From Zonotrichia leucophrys gambelii (Eukaryota > Chordata > Aves > Passeriformes > Passerellidae): a stretch of DNA of 64,000 bases. How positions within the stretch are numbered: the stretch's first letter is position 1; every line of letters starts with the position of its first letter. Below are positions 28,101 through 43,100 of the stretch, piece by piece. Where the stretch lies: positions 30,900,357-30,964,356 of the forward strand of contig NC_088178.1 in NCBI RefSeq assembly GCF_028769735.1, read 5' to 3'. A program made the position numbers and the translations under genes. A model generated the notes under the pieces. That model worked only from the letters and a program-made list of their open reading frames with translations, ran no database searches and was not told where the DNA came from.

Positions 28101-31100
28101 CCCAGGATACATTTGGCTTTCTGGGCTGCAAGTGTACATGGCTGGCTCATGCCCAAACCTTATCAATCCGCATTGACAATTCCTTCTCCTCAGGGCTCCT
28201 CTCAACCCAAATTGTTTTTCTCTAGCTTCCGCTACCTGAAATTTTCCATCACAGTTACTTTATAATTGCAAACTTTCCAAACCGTGTCATTTTTTTTAAA
28301 CACACCTAATTTTGAGTGGGGTTTTTTATCAGTAAACACATGGTTTTGAACTTCTCCCTAATTACCTGCACAAAAGCAGCTCTTCAGAGAAAGACCTTGG
28401 AACCCTGGGGGACAACAAGCTTTCTCTGAGCCAGCAGTTAAACCCCAGGGCCAAGAGGGTGATGGGATCCTGTGGTGCTTCAGGAAGAGCATTTCCAGCA
28501 GGTCAGGGAGGGATCTCTGCTCTGCCTCTCTGCTTAATCCTGTGAAGCACCTCTGGAGTGCTTGCTCTGGGCTCATCGGGACAAGGGGAATGTGGAGTCC
28601 TGAAGCGGGGTCAGTGGAGGCTGCAGAGCTGAGCAAGGACCTGGAGCATCTCCATGCCCAGGAAAGGCTGAGGGATCTGGGGCTGTTCAGCCTAGAAAGA
28701 AGCCCCAGCTGAGAGGGCCCTCAGCCCTGTCTGTCAGCATCTGCAGGGAGGGGGCAGAGCGTGAACCAGGCTCTGCTCCGGGGCCCAGCCATGGCACCAG
28801 AGAAACAGGCAGGGACTGAGCCCAGGAAGTTCCATCTGAAGATGAGGAAGAACTTCTTCCCTGTGCAGTGACTGTGCACTTGAACAGATTGCCCAAACAG
28901 GGTGTGGAATCTCCTTCACAGGGGATATTCCAGAACCATCTGGACACAATCCTGCACCATACGCTCTGAGATGACCCTTCTGAGCAAGGATGTTGGACCA
29001 GATGACCCACTGTGGTCCCTTACAGCCTCACCCAGTCTATGTTTCTGTGAATTACAATAGATACTGAATGTTAATTCATTACTTGCTTCTGTGAAAGGCA
29101 TCACTTATTGATTGGAAAGCTTTGCACTAATATTAGCAAAAGGGACATTTCAATAAAAAAATCCTACATTCACAAAGCTGCTTCCCATCTATATGAAAAG
29201 GCATTACTATACCTCTATTTACTTACCCACAACTCCTAATGCAATGTAACCCAGAATGACAACTATGAAGATCACACAGCAAATAATATCTGTGCAGTGC
29301 CTAGGGACAAGAAACACTTTTTAAAAATAAGGTCTTTAATATGACCCTTCAAAACCACTGATTGTCATATGGTATTTTAACATCTGAGTAAGATATCTGC
29401 ACGAGCACTTTGCAGAAATTTTAGTCACAAACTCACGTTTGAGGTGTAAGGTCCTGTTTTTGCAGCAAGACCAGCAAATAAATGTGTATGCTTTTTTTGC
29501 TGCAGACAACAGAACATATTGAAGAACAGATGTTGAAACAAGTAATACCTTACAACACTGAACCCATGAGATCACTTACCATACAAGTGATGATATAAGT
29601 GGCAAGACATACTACAGGACATCTGCCTCAGAATTCATTTTTAGCATCTGCCATTCTTTCTGTTTTCCAATCCATGTTTCCTCTTACAGAGAAACATTTT
29701 TAACATAAAAGAGATAAAGGGAACAGATTTTTTAAACAACTGGAGAACTTGAAATGTGTTTCCAAGTGTGGACACTTCTTTAGAGAGTAACAGCTTTATA
29801 ATCTCACTGAAATAAACTTTTGGTGAGGTCGCGATGGTACAGGATCCAGGGTCAATATGATAGTAACCTAAGATAGGACAACTGCTCAAAATTGAAGAAG
29901 CAATGCTAAAACAGTACTTCTTATTTCCCCATCCTCCATTCAGAAGCAGTTCTGACACCACTCAAGCTTGGCTTGATACACTGGCAATAACATAAAGATA
30001 CTTCACAAATTAGGACGAACTCCCTAAACAAGTATTTCTATTTATTTCTAAAATTATTAGCTTTCAGAGAGGAAGAAGTACATCCTGCATAGACAAGGAT
30101 AGCGTGTTTGTGTTCAAATGATAGTATGACAAGTCTGTAGTGTGCTTCTCTGTCATAAATTTTCTCCTGAGAATGGTAACACTGAAGTAACTTGTGGTTC
30201 TCTAATTTGTTCTTCTCCGTAACAGCACTAAATGCTAGTTTAGAACTTAGCTCTCTACATCTGGAAAAACACTGAAAAATTGCCCATGATTAAAAGTTGG
30301 ACTTGATGATCTTGGAGGGATTTTTCAGCCTTAATGATTCCATGATTTCCTTAGATGCTTTCTGAGCAATTTCACTCTGCTTGTAAACTAATGAACCTTC
30401 TAAGTGGTGACATGCTTTCATGTGCATTTCATAAAACTAAGTGAAGTCAAGCCAGATTGTTCTGCTAGGTGGCTCTGACACAAAGAGGTGTATCAGAACT
30501 ACTACACATGTTAGACGGCAGATACTAGCTAGTGCAAGGCACACAGACTTGGCATTCAAACTAAAAGGACTTCAGAGCACACAGCTTAATACTCCCTAGT
30601 AATCATCGATCCTCAAGGGTAGTAAAGATGGTGGTCTGGATTTAGAAGACTTGCAGAATCAAATTCACAAGTTTTGCTAAAAAAATTTTTAACTCCTGTT
30701 CACCAAAAGAATTTAACAGAGTGGGTTATGATATTTACCTGTTATGAATAGGTCCTCTGAACTTCGGGTCAAATTTCCTTGGTTCACCTGCATTTAAAAT
30801 AAGACAGTATAAAAGCATGTCGTTATTTAAAATAAAATCTGTCCAGAAGGAGATGTTAACACCAGCCTTTGAAGAGCATCTTCCATATATTAATATTTAA
30901 TCATTTTTCTTAAAATCATTTCATATGGGCAATACCAGCAATTCACCAATAAAATTACCTAGGTTTTGTATATGAGATTAAAGCTTTTTTTCTTCCAAAT
31001 TAAAAATATTGAGGCCCTCACATTTACCATGTAATAAGTTACCTTTAATGTACATCCTATCACTATGCCTATGCACAGGCTCACAATGTATTTGAGAGAC

Positions 31101-34100
31101 AAGGATTATGCCTCCCAGTCACATGCTAAGTGTGTCTGACAGTGAGTAAACGAACACACCTCTCTGCAGTTACAGGTTAAGAGCTTCTGATTTTCCTCCA
31201 GAATCACAGAATGTTAAAGGGTTACAAGAGACCTTACATATAATCTAGTCCCAACACCTCCTGCCATGGGCAGGGACACCTCCTCCTAGACCAGGTTATT
31301 CAGAGCCCCATCCAACCTGTCCTTCAACACTGCAAGGGTTGGGGCATCCACAGTGTCCATGGGCAATCTGTTTTTCATGTGGCTATCCTGGTTAGCACAG
31401 CTCCAACTGATTCACTCAACATTAAAAAACCCCTATATTAAAAACCCACCAAATACTAACCCACCAACCGGTGCTTCCCATGGGGACCTGAATAAGAGAA
31501 ATTAAAGTAGATCTCACTTGGTAAAGAGTAATAAATAATTACAGTCAAATCAAAATTTTCAAGATTGGGTTACTGTATGAAGAGAAACAAGCAGCTTTTC
31601 ATTCAGCAGACCAGAATTTTGATTTTTCCTTTTGAAGCTAGCTATTCAGCTTTAGGGGACTTTTTCCTTACAAAGTTCAGTGATTGTGAAGATTTAGTGA
31701 ACAAAATTCTGTGCAATGAAAAATTACTCCTTCATTCAAATGTCAAAGCTACAACACAAATTACTGCTTCAGAGTGCTTTTTCACTGCTCTGTTAAGGAT
31801 TTCCTCATCTGAATATCCCTGGTATTACATGGTGCTATCAGCCTAAATTTCCTCCCCAGGGCCCCAAAGAAAAATACTTATTTTTGTCAATTAGAGAACA
31901 AGTCAGCAATTTATCAAAAGCAGAATTTGCTTATTAACTACATGCCAGACTTTGTTCTTGGTTTGTATCAGAAAAACCTTATCAAAACACACACACAGCA
32001 GTACAATAAACACAGCAGTTAATAAAATCCTATTTGCCCTTCATCTGAGGTACTCAGATCCACCTTAGCAAGCTCCTGCAACAAAAGTATCTTAATACAG
32101 AAGAGACCAAAAAAATTAAAACTTTAGAAAAGTGATGTATGACAGCAATGCTGGGGAGTGGAACAAGCTATGCTGTGATGCATGGTCAGGAAAGCAAAAC
32201 TACCATACACAATACCTAATGTTGGGCAAACACCTGTATATTGAATGAACAATTTTGAACAGAAATTCCTACAAACCAAATATTTCTACTACAAAAAAAT
32301 TCACCACCAGAACAAAACCATATGTAACATCACACCCCATAGACAGGTTCTGGCTTTAAGGCACACTGAAGCTGAACTTCTGTTCTTTGCTCTTACAGGA
32401 TCTGTTGAGCACATAAGAACAGCCACACCAGATCACACAAAAAAATCCACCAAATCTGCACCCTGAATGTTATAAAGGGCCATATCTGAGGAGGAAGGCA
32501 ACACCAAGGCAAACACTGCAGTATTTCCCCAACACTGATATCACAGAGACTTCCAACTGAATTTTTCTTAACTAAAAGTACTGACTTTGCATTTAATAGC
32601 TCTGAGTGAATTTTTTCATTCATTGAAAAATTCAGATTCAAGGAATCTCTATTTACCTTGCATATACTTTAACAATCTGCAATGCTCTACATCACAAAGT
32701 CAATCAAACATTGAAGTACTACCTCCTTTTATCTGTTTTAAGCTTGCAATCAGTTTATTACTGTACTGTGTAACACAGCATCATGTTATGCTAACAAAAA
32801 TGTTACAAATTATTATACTCAAATGTCCTGGCCTGCTCAAATGTTTCTTGTACATAAGCCATTTCATAGTTTTGGTCATGCTTATATTCCTTTTCTTACC
32901 CTTTACTGCGCTACTACAGATCACTAGAAAAGGAGGGGCCAGAATGGCACAGGATACTCACCACGAACATTGGATGTGATTTATATAATCTCATAATGAC
33001 TCTTTCTATCTGACTTCAGTCCATTCCTAACAATTCTAGCAGTCTACTTGCTTTTATGGGCAAACATTTTTATTGAGTCACCCATTAAGACTCCAAGTTC
33101 TCACTCTTGAATTTTAGTAGTTAGCTCAATCCCAGTACTGGAGGAGCCTAGTCTCCAAAGTTTTTCAAAGTTCTCCTTAAAAATTAGAACAATTAAGTAG
33201 AATGAACATTTTGAAACTGTACAGGTGACAAGTGTTAAAATACTTCTGGAGACAGAGGTATTTATCAAAAAGGATTTTTATAAACAACACTTCAAAGTGA
33301 ATTTTGTAAAGTAACAAAAGTTGTAAAGGCAAACTCTATCCAGGAATCTATAAGGAACAACTGATTTCAAAAACACTGTTGAGAAGACTCCTAAAGGATT
33401 ACACACTACAAAGAGAGAATGAGTCAGTCAAGCAATGTCTGCAAAAAAAGCACCACTCTTTCAAGATGATTGAAAAAGTCCAACATGATTGAAAAAGTCA
33501 CTATTCCTTGTGCTTGGGGGCATGAGAGGCCTCAAATTAATAACTATTTCTAGATCATGGCACTGATCTAGAAATAGTCATTTCTATTCTAGATATGGAA
33601 TAGAAATATTCTAGATATACAATATCTTCTTGTATATTCAGAAGATACAAACAAATTTGTAGAGAGAGTAGTGGGACTTATTAGAAAGAAGATACTAGGA
33701 GGTTTACAGAAAGCACTAAATGAATGTAACTTCAATGCCTGTGATTAAGCAAAGGAGCACAAAAAATAACAGTCTTCAATCACCATGCAAAATTTACAAT
33801 GATCACTAGTTCTGTTTCCTCTACCAGTTAGATAAGCTAACCTCAGTTGCAGCAAGGATGGTTTAGATTAGGCATTAGGAAATTTTTCAGGACACAATCA
33901 TATACTGAATCAGACTGGAATTTTCATCAGACTAAGTTTTTAAGAAAGGTTTATACAAATATCACTTGAAAACAGGAAAATGTAACATCTCAGCACACAG
34001 AGAACCAAATGGATCTAATAAATAAGAGAATAAAAACAAAGCACTACAGGAAGGGAGATCTAATTCAAATGGAGACTCTCATCTCCAACAAGCCAGAAGA

Positions 34101-37100
34101 CAGATGCTGAGAAACAGAAGTAACAGCCACTAACAGCTGTAAAATTATTGCAGTACTGCAAGTCCCTTCCAAGAACTCACACCAGCAGTCTGTATGCTTA
34201 TGGTGGCACAGTGTAGGGCAACACGGCTCAAACCACCTCCTCTGTCACTGAGCTCTTGGTATAAATTCATTACAGAATATGGTAAGAAACAGTAACAACA
34301 TTCTAAGTTCAAAATACACTTGAATTCACTATCAGAATTAGTCCGGATCCCTGGAACACTTGTTACAGCTGATCACAACTGTGATCAGTTTCATGGAACA
34401 GAAAAAAAAGAAAAATGCCATTTGTTTAGTCTAAGTTTTCTATCTTAATTCTAAATTAAATTCAAATTCTCTACTTTATTACTACTATTCTTTAAAAATT
34501 CTGAAGATGTTTTGGGGGGGTGAGGTGGGAATTATTTATGTTTCTAGTATCTATATTGCTCCTGGTAAAAGCAAACCACTTCCCCGGCTATAAAAGCCCA
34601 AATATATTTAGAAAGCAAATTCCAAGCTTTAGGAGTTTGGTAGGCATAAGGAAGAAAGCAGTGGTGAGGGGAGACTTACACCTTTCACTAAGATTAAAAA
34701 CTGGGATTATATTTTTTCTTTGCAGATGAGACAGATCTGTTTTAGAGGCTGCCTTATAATACAAAACTTGTGTATGTTGAAGTAAAATATCATTACCAGA
34801 AATAACTGACAAAGTATTTACAAATTCGGACTCCAAATAGCACATTAAGTTAATTGTTATACTTTATCACTGTAATAATTTTAAAGAGCAACTCTAAATT
34901 ACTTACCTGAAGTAAAAATCAACAATATACACATGTAAAACTTACCTTTGATTTGCAATTTAAATAAACTAGCAAATGACATGCGTGAAAAAATTACAAT
35001 ATTGCTAATAATTGAAGAAGTTACAGGAAACCATTTGAGTCTGCATTCAAGCCCATTTAAGTGCATTGAAATTACACAGTTGAAATACATGAGATTTAGA
35101 TCAGGTGTTTTGAATTGTTCTAAGTAAGCAAGTAAATTACCATGTTTTCCATAGTAGTTTTCTTCATCTCTATCCATGTTACTGTACCTGGATCAGTTGA
35201 GTAAGCTGTCTGTATGAGATACCAACTGTGTACTTCTGTGTTGCTAGCTAGCACACTTAACCCAGCAAGCAGAGATACACAAAAATACTATTTAAATAGA
35301 TTTAAAAATAAAGGTGATTGTCAAGGACTTCTCCAACTAGAACAGAAATTCCCAAAGTAGGCAGGCCTTTCTCTGAATAGAGAGTTATCACTCAGTACCT
35401 TGTCAACCTCCCCAAGCCAGTCAGTACAAAGAGGAATGACTCTTATCAGCTTGTACTAACCTACACTGCACACACAGAAAGGGAAACACCTGCACCTTCC
35501 TGCATATGGAAGTAAATATAACCCCCAAAAAATCCTGATGATTTGCTAACTGAAAATAAGGTAAAACACTCTTGGCTACATTTCTGTAGCCTGTGCTACT
35601 GTGACAGTAAATAGTCTTTACATGCAACAGATGGCCACATCTTTCCTCCTCTATACATATGACTAGCCCTCCAAAGTTCAAGTCATGTAAGTCTAAAATG
35701 TAAACTGTCTGCTGTATACTGCATTTCCAGTATTGTCAAGTGGAAATCTATCTGTAGAAGTAGTCATAATTTACTAAATTATTTCTTACTAGTATGTACT
35801 TTTTGTATTTCTGCACAGCACAAAAGTGCAGAACGGAAGAGGTAACGCTAGAAGGTCTCAGCATTGTTACTTTGATAGTGTAGTGTTTTAATAGTGAAAC
35901 GAAGTACAAGGCATTGTACTCAGTGTGTGAATCAGAAAGCCTGAGGCAATCTCTCCTTTGAAGCCACAAAGGAACAGAATCTGTATGTGGTGATCCTGAC
36001 CAGAATGAAATTTCCATTCTCTGTGGAATATAATTAAAACACCAATTGTAGAATTTTGCAATGAAAAATGTGTACACTTGCATATGTACTCCTGTGATAC
36101 TGTACAAGACACGGCTGAACTGCAAGCTGGAATGACAAAAACAACACTTTTAAGTCAGCCCTGTCACTGCATGTTACGCAATGACAAAGAAGAATAATCT
36201 CATATGATGTTTAACCAATGATGCCTGTGATATGAAGTCAAAGCCCATTTTGTTATTAGAGAACTTAGCAGCAATGTTCTAATGTTTACCAAACCAGTAT
36301 CAGGCAACCAAACATTGAAGATGCAGACTGATCTCCTGCAAAATATTAACTGTTGACTGAACCCTGGTACTTAACTACCTCCCAAGACCTCCTGTCATTC
36401 TTATGCATATAGGAAAAAAAAAAAGAAATGCATGAGGCCAAATGACTGATTTTACTGTGCTCCCATTCAAGTTTGCACCTCTGTGAAAGGCTGCTTCACG
36501 AAATCTCAATATAGTAAAGGAACAGAAGGCACTGAACAGACAGTGCTAAGCAAAAATGCACACTAACTAACATGCATCTGGTCAGCAATATATTACTCAA
36601 CTTCAATAAACTGCTATTTCTGGTTTGATAACTATTAATTTCTTCAGGTTTCTTCCTGGTGTTTGGTCAACAATTACACATGCCAGTGACTAGAACTGGT
36701 ACAGCTTTTTAAGAAAACAGTGTTTTTATTACCAAGCCGTTGGATCTGCATGCATAGGCACTGCTCCCCCCTACTGGAGCACATCAGTCAGTTCAAGTAA
36801 TTCAAAATATTGCTAGAAAAGGCCTCAGCAATAGTAAGGCCTCCACGTACTCAAGCTGTTAATTTAATGTTCAAAGATGCAAGCGCACAAGACAACAAAT
36901 TAGGCTGCTACCAAATGCACGGGGTGTAGTAGGATTGAAAGACGTTCATCCCAGTTATGTTTCTCTAAAAAAATCACATTAAGATTTTGATTCTTCTGAT
37001 GTGTTCTCAGGAGGATAATAAACAAATCCCAACACAAGTTCCTGCAAAACTGATCTACCCCTTTCAGAGGCAGAAACTTCTTGAACACATATAAAAGCCT

Positions 37101-40100
37101 AAAATTTTCAAAGTTTACAGTCTTAATTTTGCAAAGAATCCAAATAAATATTTGAAATGTACTGCTGTCTAGTGGTAGCCAATTTAATTATACTTAGAAG
37201 ATTTTTTAAGGCAAACTTAAGGTACATTTTAAGCCCCATGCAATATTCCTTATGCAGACACAGCCTAATAATCCTAGTAATGTAAAATAATACATTATTA
37301 CTCTAAGATACACGTGTTGAAGCATTCTAATACGTCAAAAGATTGACATTAACACAAAAACATCTGTTTCAGTAAGTCTTGTACCCGGTTTACTGGCATG
37401 CTGGGGCTTTTTTCCTCTTTGAAAGAAAGATTCAGGTATAACATTTCTTATAACATCATGTGTTGCATATAGGAAAGACCTTATAAAATAAGGGCCTTGT
37501 TACCTTTGTAAAATCATGGCTCAGGCCTGCTACTTTGGCTAAGAAAAAAAGAACTATGGGAAAGTGACTCAGCTGAATTGGAGGTAGAAAAACAATTTAT
37601 ATAACCATTACATGTTCACATCATGGTTTTTACAGTGGTTGATTGGATTATGTTTGTTACGTTTGAAAACTATGTAACTGATAATGGGTTAACTGCTTAA
37701 GAAGGCCTGCTTTTTGCAATTAAGAGACTCTCCTTCGCACCTGCCTGGGGACTCTGCATTGCTTTGCTTCACACAATCATGCACACATAAATTGCAACTA
37801 TAAGAAAAACACACTTATGATTCCTCTCCTGTGTAATAAATCATACTAAATGGTAGCTGCCTTTGAAATATCTTTTATGTGCCAGTATAAGTTTCTGGAC
37901 TGCCATTATGTTACGGATACTGACTCACGACTTGCAAAAAATGGAAGGGTGAAGAGAGGAGTGGTAGATGAGATAAACAAGTCACCTCATCACTTAGCTG
38001 TCCTTTTCTTTATGAAGCTGCAAAGACAGAGATCTCAACATGAAAGTCAGTTTCCACCTGCAGTCCAAATTTCAAAAGTGACTGTTGCTGACTTACAGTG
38101 AAGCTGAGGGCATTCAGCACTGCTCACAAGCCAAGTGCCATTGCTGCAAGTCTTACCAAAGGACAGAATAAAGGAAGAGGAGGTAAAAAACACAGCACAG
38201 TGAAAGGCAAGAGTTTATGGTTTCAAGCAGACCAAACTACTATGAACTATTTAGTTTTACCCATCATTCAGATTCCTTTGTTTCCCAAGAAGTCCAGGGC
38301 ATGTGCACAACATAAAGAGAATTGGCCAGGAATCCTGAGGTCAGTGATTGTTCAGTGGAGAAAGCTGACCGTTTTTCTACTGTGGGTCAAAAACCAAGCA
38401 CTAAATCAAACTCTAAGAATAAAATTATTATCATTGCAGTCTCCTAATTAGCCATGTAGCTGAAAAAGTATGATGTCATAGCCTCAAGACAAAGTGAATG
38501 ACAACACGTCATACTCCCAGATGACTATCAGTGCAAAGATTCTGCAATATTTTTTCCTGAAGGTGACTGTACAATTAACATGCTGTCCATGTTCACTTAA
38601 CATTAGAAAAAACATGACCAGCATGAGATAATCTCATGTCAAAGGCCCACATTTAACATTCTCTTAATATTAGTGACAGCACAGGCTATTAGGCTGGTAT
38701 TGAAACATACCAGTTGTCAAACAATTACCCTCAGAAAGGGGACTGAAAATGTATACCATTAATGGATTACAAGCAAATTATCAATGAACTGCTATTCTAC
38801 CATGCGATCAAAAACATCAATAGCTGGTGGAACTTTTACAGCTCTCTGAACAACAAACAAAATATTCTCAGCAGTTTGGGTCACATACAGCGCTTCATTT
38901 CAGTTTCCATTTCAATGTGCTTATTAGCTGTTCCCTCAAATTCTTCTTTGGAGCTGAAATTGTCTGTCCTTTCTTTCCCCAGCTTCCATTTCTCATTCTG
39001 GTTCTGCAGCGAATGCAGCAACAAGTTTCATGGAATATCCAAGCAAAGACACAGCTACCAAGATACTTCTGAAATGGTGTGACGTGTGGGAAGAGTACTT
39101 CTCTGCAAACTCAACTATCCTGCAAGATATTTTTTCAAAGTGAGGTTGGGCCCAGGAGACTGGGTGAACTCTAGAACAAAGCAAGTTCTGTCTGTTAGTT
39201 ATGTTTGATGCAACTGTTTTGTTAAATATTTCCTTTTCCCCACACTTTGATGTATTAATCCAGTTAGAAAGGGCTCAATCTTGGAACACATTCTCATGCT
39301 TTAGAAAAAACAGCACCTAAAATATAGCTGTGACAATGCTTTACCCAGAAAAAGGAGTGTTTCGAAATAATCAGATGCTTTCTACCAAGGATCAGAAAAT
39401 GCCACTTTTCTGTTTCTAGTTTGCTTTACTACAGTTGATCTAGAATGACAGATGGCAGTTAATGATATTTTCTCCTAGCAGAGTCTTTAACCCCAAATGG
39501 TTTATACCATAACATATCATTGTAACTTTTTCTAGTTATTCTTATGCAGTAAAATGCTGCATGCATATACCGTACCAAGATCTTTTCAATAAATCATTAA
39601 AATAGCACTTTTATAATCTCAGAGGGAGGGTGTTAACTTCAGCATCTACCATTTATAATCACAACACAGCACTGTTGCTGCTGGGAAAAGAAGTGCAACT
39701 ATACATGTTTTTTTTATATATAAAAATGCCAGGTGGATGAAACAAGAGCTGGATTATTCTGGACTTTGTGTGCACCATCTATATGCCACTATTTAATTTG
39801 TACAAATGCATTGATTACTTTGGAAGCATGAGAACAGTCCGACTCACAACCTTATGAATAAACTAGTGTCTAATTCACAAAAGCCACGTTGAAACTGCAG
39901 TAATCAGAGCCTTGACCACAATAATTTTGAAGATGCATCTCTCTCTGTATACCAAGGCCTTTTCTAATAGCTGCATATTAAACCAAGAATGGTCAATGGT
40001 TGCCTGTATTTGTTTAATGAGTTGGCTTTTTTTTTGAAAGCTAGATATCAAATTCCTAATGCAACATGTTAGTGAAATGTCCAGTATAAAATGAACATAG

Positions 40101-43100
40101 CTATCACAGGTCTCAAGTTGTTCCATAATTCCAAATTTGTCAGTCAGTATTAGTAACGCAATTTTCAGAAACTTAAGGTTCTTTCCTTTCTCTCCCCTCC
40201 TTCCTGCACAGCCTTTTTAAACATTTAAAAATGCAGCTTGTGTCTTGAAGACAATGAATTGTCAGGACTCCAAATTTTAAAGACAATTACCTCTGTTTTA
40301 TTTCCCCTTATGGTTCTTCATGTCTCGGGGACTCTCTGCCTGGTATGCACTATCCAGTTACTGATGTAGTATGGATGTATAACACCTCTACTTCAGCAGG
40401 AACTGCCTGCTGAGCACATTCAGAAACTGGCAAATTCACTTTTACAATTAGGAACCCACTTTTTAAGAGGAACTGTATTCCTGCAGGTAAACATAGAAAT
40501 TTGAACATAATGTTTACACAATTACAGAATGTAATGTATGGAGTTGGTAGGGACCCTCAAGGATCATCAAGTCCAACACCCCACATAGAACCATCCCCAA
40601 GAGTCATATCACGTGCCCGAGAGTATTGTCCAAATGTTTCTGGAACTCTGTCAGGCTTGGTGATGTGAACCTTTTCCTAATAGCCACCCTAAACCTCCCC
40701 TAAAATGACTTCAAGTCATTCCTTCAGGTCCTGTCACTGGGTACCAGAGAGGAGAGATCAGTGTCTGCCCCTTCTCCTCCCAGCATGAGGAACTTGTAGA
40801 CAGCCATGAAATCTCCCCTCACTCTCCTCTTTTCAAGGCTGAACAAACCAAGTGGCCTCAGTAGCTCTTCGTACAGCTTCCCCTCAAGGCCCTTCACCAT
40901 CTCTGATGCCCTTCTTTGGATGCTCTCTAAGAGCTTAATATCTTTCTCATATTGTGGTAACCAAAACACACAATACTCAGGGTGAAGCCGACCAGGTGCG
41001 GAGCAGAGCGGTACAATCCTTCCCTTGCTCAGCTGCTGGTGCTGGGCCTGATGCGCCCCAGGCACAGTCAGCTCCCCTGGCTCCAGAGCACTGCTGACTC
41101 ATACTTCAACTTTCTGTCAGCCAGCATCCCAGGATGCTTTTCATAGCACTGCTTTCCAGCATCTCATTCCCCAGTCTGTCTCTATATCCTGGGTTGCCCA
41201 TTCCAGGGGTAGAATCTGGCATTTGCCCTTGTCAAACTTCATATGGTTGGTGATTGCACAGTCCTCTAGCTTGTCTTTCTGGTTTTGGTTTTTTTTTTCA
41301 TTAAACAACAACAAAACCCCCAACACTACTATTACAAAATTAAATGAGTCTGGTACCGAAATCAAATGGAAGGTGTAAAATAAATAAGATAACCTTTTGC
41401 TCCGGAACAAGTGATGACTTATTGTTAAGGGTAAATCACACTATTAATAGCCTTTCACAATTCATTTTTGGGACTAACAAAATTTATACCACTAAACCTT
41501 TAGTACAAGGTTCAAATTCCACAAAAAGTTTACATCTCGTGGACTCTGACCTTTGATAATTATTATCATTTACTGTACGATAGACTCTTGGTCCTACACA
41601 ATTAATTACTCCAAAATGCAGACAATTCATAGATTTGTCACAATTTTCCATTAAGAACTAAAAACAAACAATAATTTTAAATTGTCTTTTACTTCCTATT
41701 GATTTTTATAGTAAGAAGTATTTACTAGAAATCAACTATTACAACCTATTTAGAACCTTATGTTGCAAATTTAAGATTTCTTTTTGATGCAAATAGAATA
41801 CTGGAAGTGGCATTACAAATTATGTTTTCCCTTCTATTGAAGTAGAAGCATTTGCATAAGAGCTTTGTAGCTTAGACCAGTTCAAAACCAGAAAAATTAA
41901 ATGAGAGTATTCTGTAAAAGAAGCATATACATAAATTTCTGCTTTTAAATATAACATTAAGAAATTACAATTTATTTTTTTTAAATTGTTGATTCACTCA
42001 AGACAAACTGCTGCCTCTCACCCGTTGTTTTTCAATAGAATATACAAATATCCACTCCCACAGCTGTTTATTCTGAGCGAAAGGGGGCCACAAATTTCTG
42101 AAGCATGGTCTTACAAAGTAGCACAAAAATTTTCCTGGGAAAATTGTTTCTACTATTAAATGCACAGCTTTCAGGAACTCTTAGCCCTATGGTCTATGAG
42201 AATCTGGCATGGGAGCTGCACTCAACTACGACGGCTGATTACTAGAGAAGACAGAAAATCACCCAGAAAATACCCCTATATAGCCTGGAGAATTAGTAAA
42301 ATTTTAATCAGTTTCTTTAAAAAGTCCCTGGATGCCATTATTGTATGACAAGCTGTTGCAACACATTTTCTGTGGGTGTCACCACCACTCTCCTTGCATT
42401 CCATCTCTGAAATAAAACCATTCTTTTGCTTAGAGAAATTGAAAAACTGGAAGCAGAGCAAGGCATTTGCTGCCCTAGTTCAGGTCTACGCCTCAGGCAT
42501 GCCCTTTCGGTGCACATCTGAGTGCGAGAAGCGCTAATGCCAAGCCCTATGAGCTCTCTGTTCTGCCCCAGGCCTGGGTTCAGCACAGCCACGGGACGTC
42601 CTCCGTCAGCCGTCTCTGGAGAAGCTCCGGAGCAGCGCCGCGAGGAGGCCTCAGCCAGGCCTGATCCCCGAGCCGCAGCTCGGCCGGGCCCTCACCACGC
42701 ACAGCCCAACAGCTTCGCGCTCCTGCCCGACGCCACGGAGCCTCCCGACCCTACTCAGCCCACGCGGCCTGACTGCTCTGCCCGCAGCACCGGCCCAGCG
42801 TCAGCTCTGCCTGCCGGCCGCAGGCTGGAGCAGCCCCGGGCTCGGTCGGACCTGCTGGCGGTGCTGAGCACCGTACAATAGGCCCTGCAGGCTAGCCCAA
42901 GCCCGGCACCGGTAGTCCAGCTCCCAAGGCAAACCTTGATCTGGCAGCGGGATGGTTACATAGAGAGTGACTAATTGATTTTTATTAAAGAACAATGTAA
43001 CAGAAGTCCAAGCATATTTAACATTAGTAAAACTTTTTCCCTCAAAAGAATATTCTCCACAACAGCTGAAGGGTTGTTTCACTCAAACATTACTGAATAC

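Larger units (their letters stand above)
27411..29226. other. SLC44A5 intron 3
   Basis: It is mostly the inverted CR1 pair (27628-28225 minus, 28372-29046 plus). Confidence 0.85.
30788..35140. other. SLC44A5 intron between exons 1b and 2
   Basis: 4.35 kb. It holds the CR1 at 31197-31378 and the palindrome at 33543-33578. The rest is AT-rich and unassigned. Confidence 0.75.

Noticed and set aside
34899..35140. Continuation of the exon 1b frame as a longer protein
   Set aside because: After YYGKH the GTAATT donor and the match to SLC44 N-termini show that the remaining codons are intron.
40724..41065. 113-codon minus-strand frame
   Set aside because: It is the remnant CR1 reverse transcriptase tail, not a host gene.
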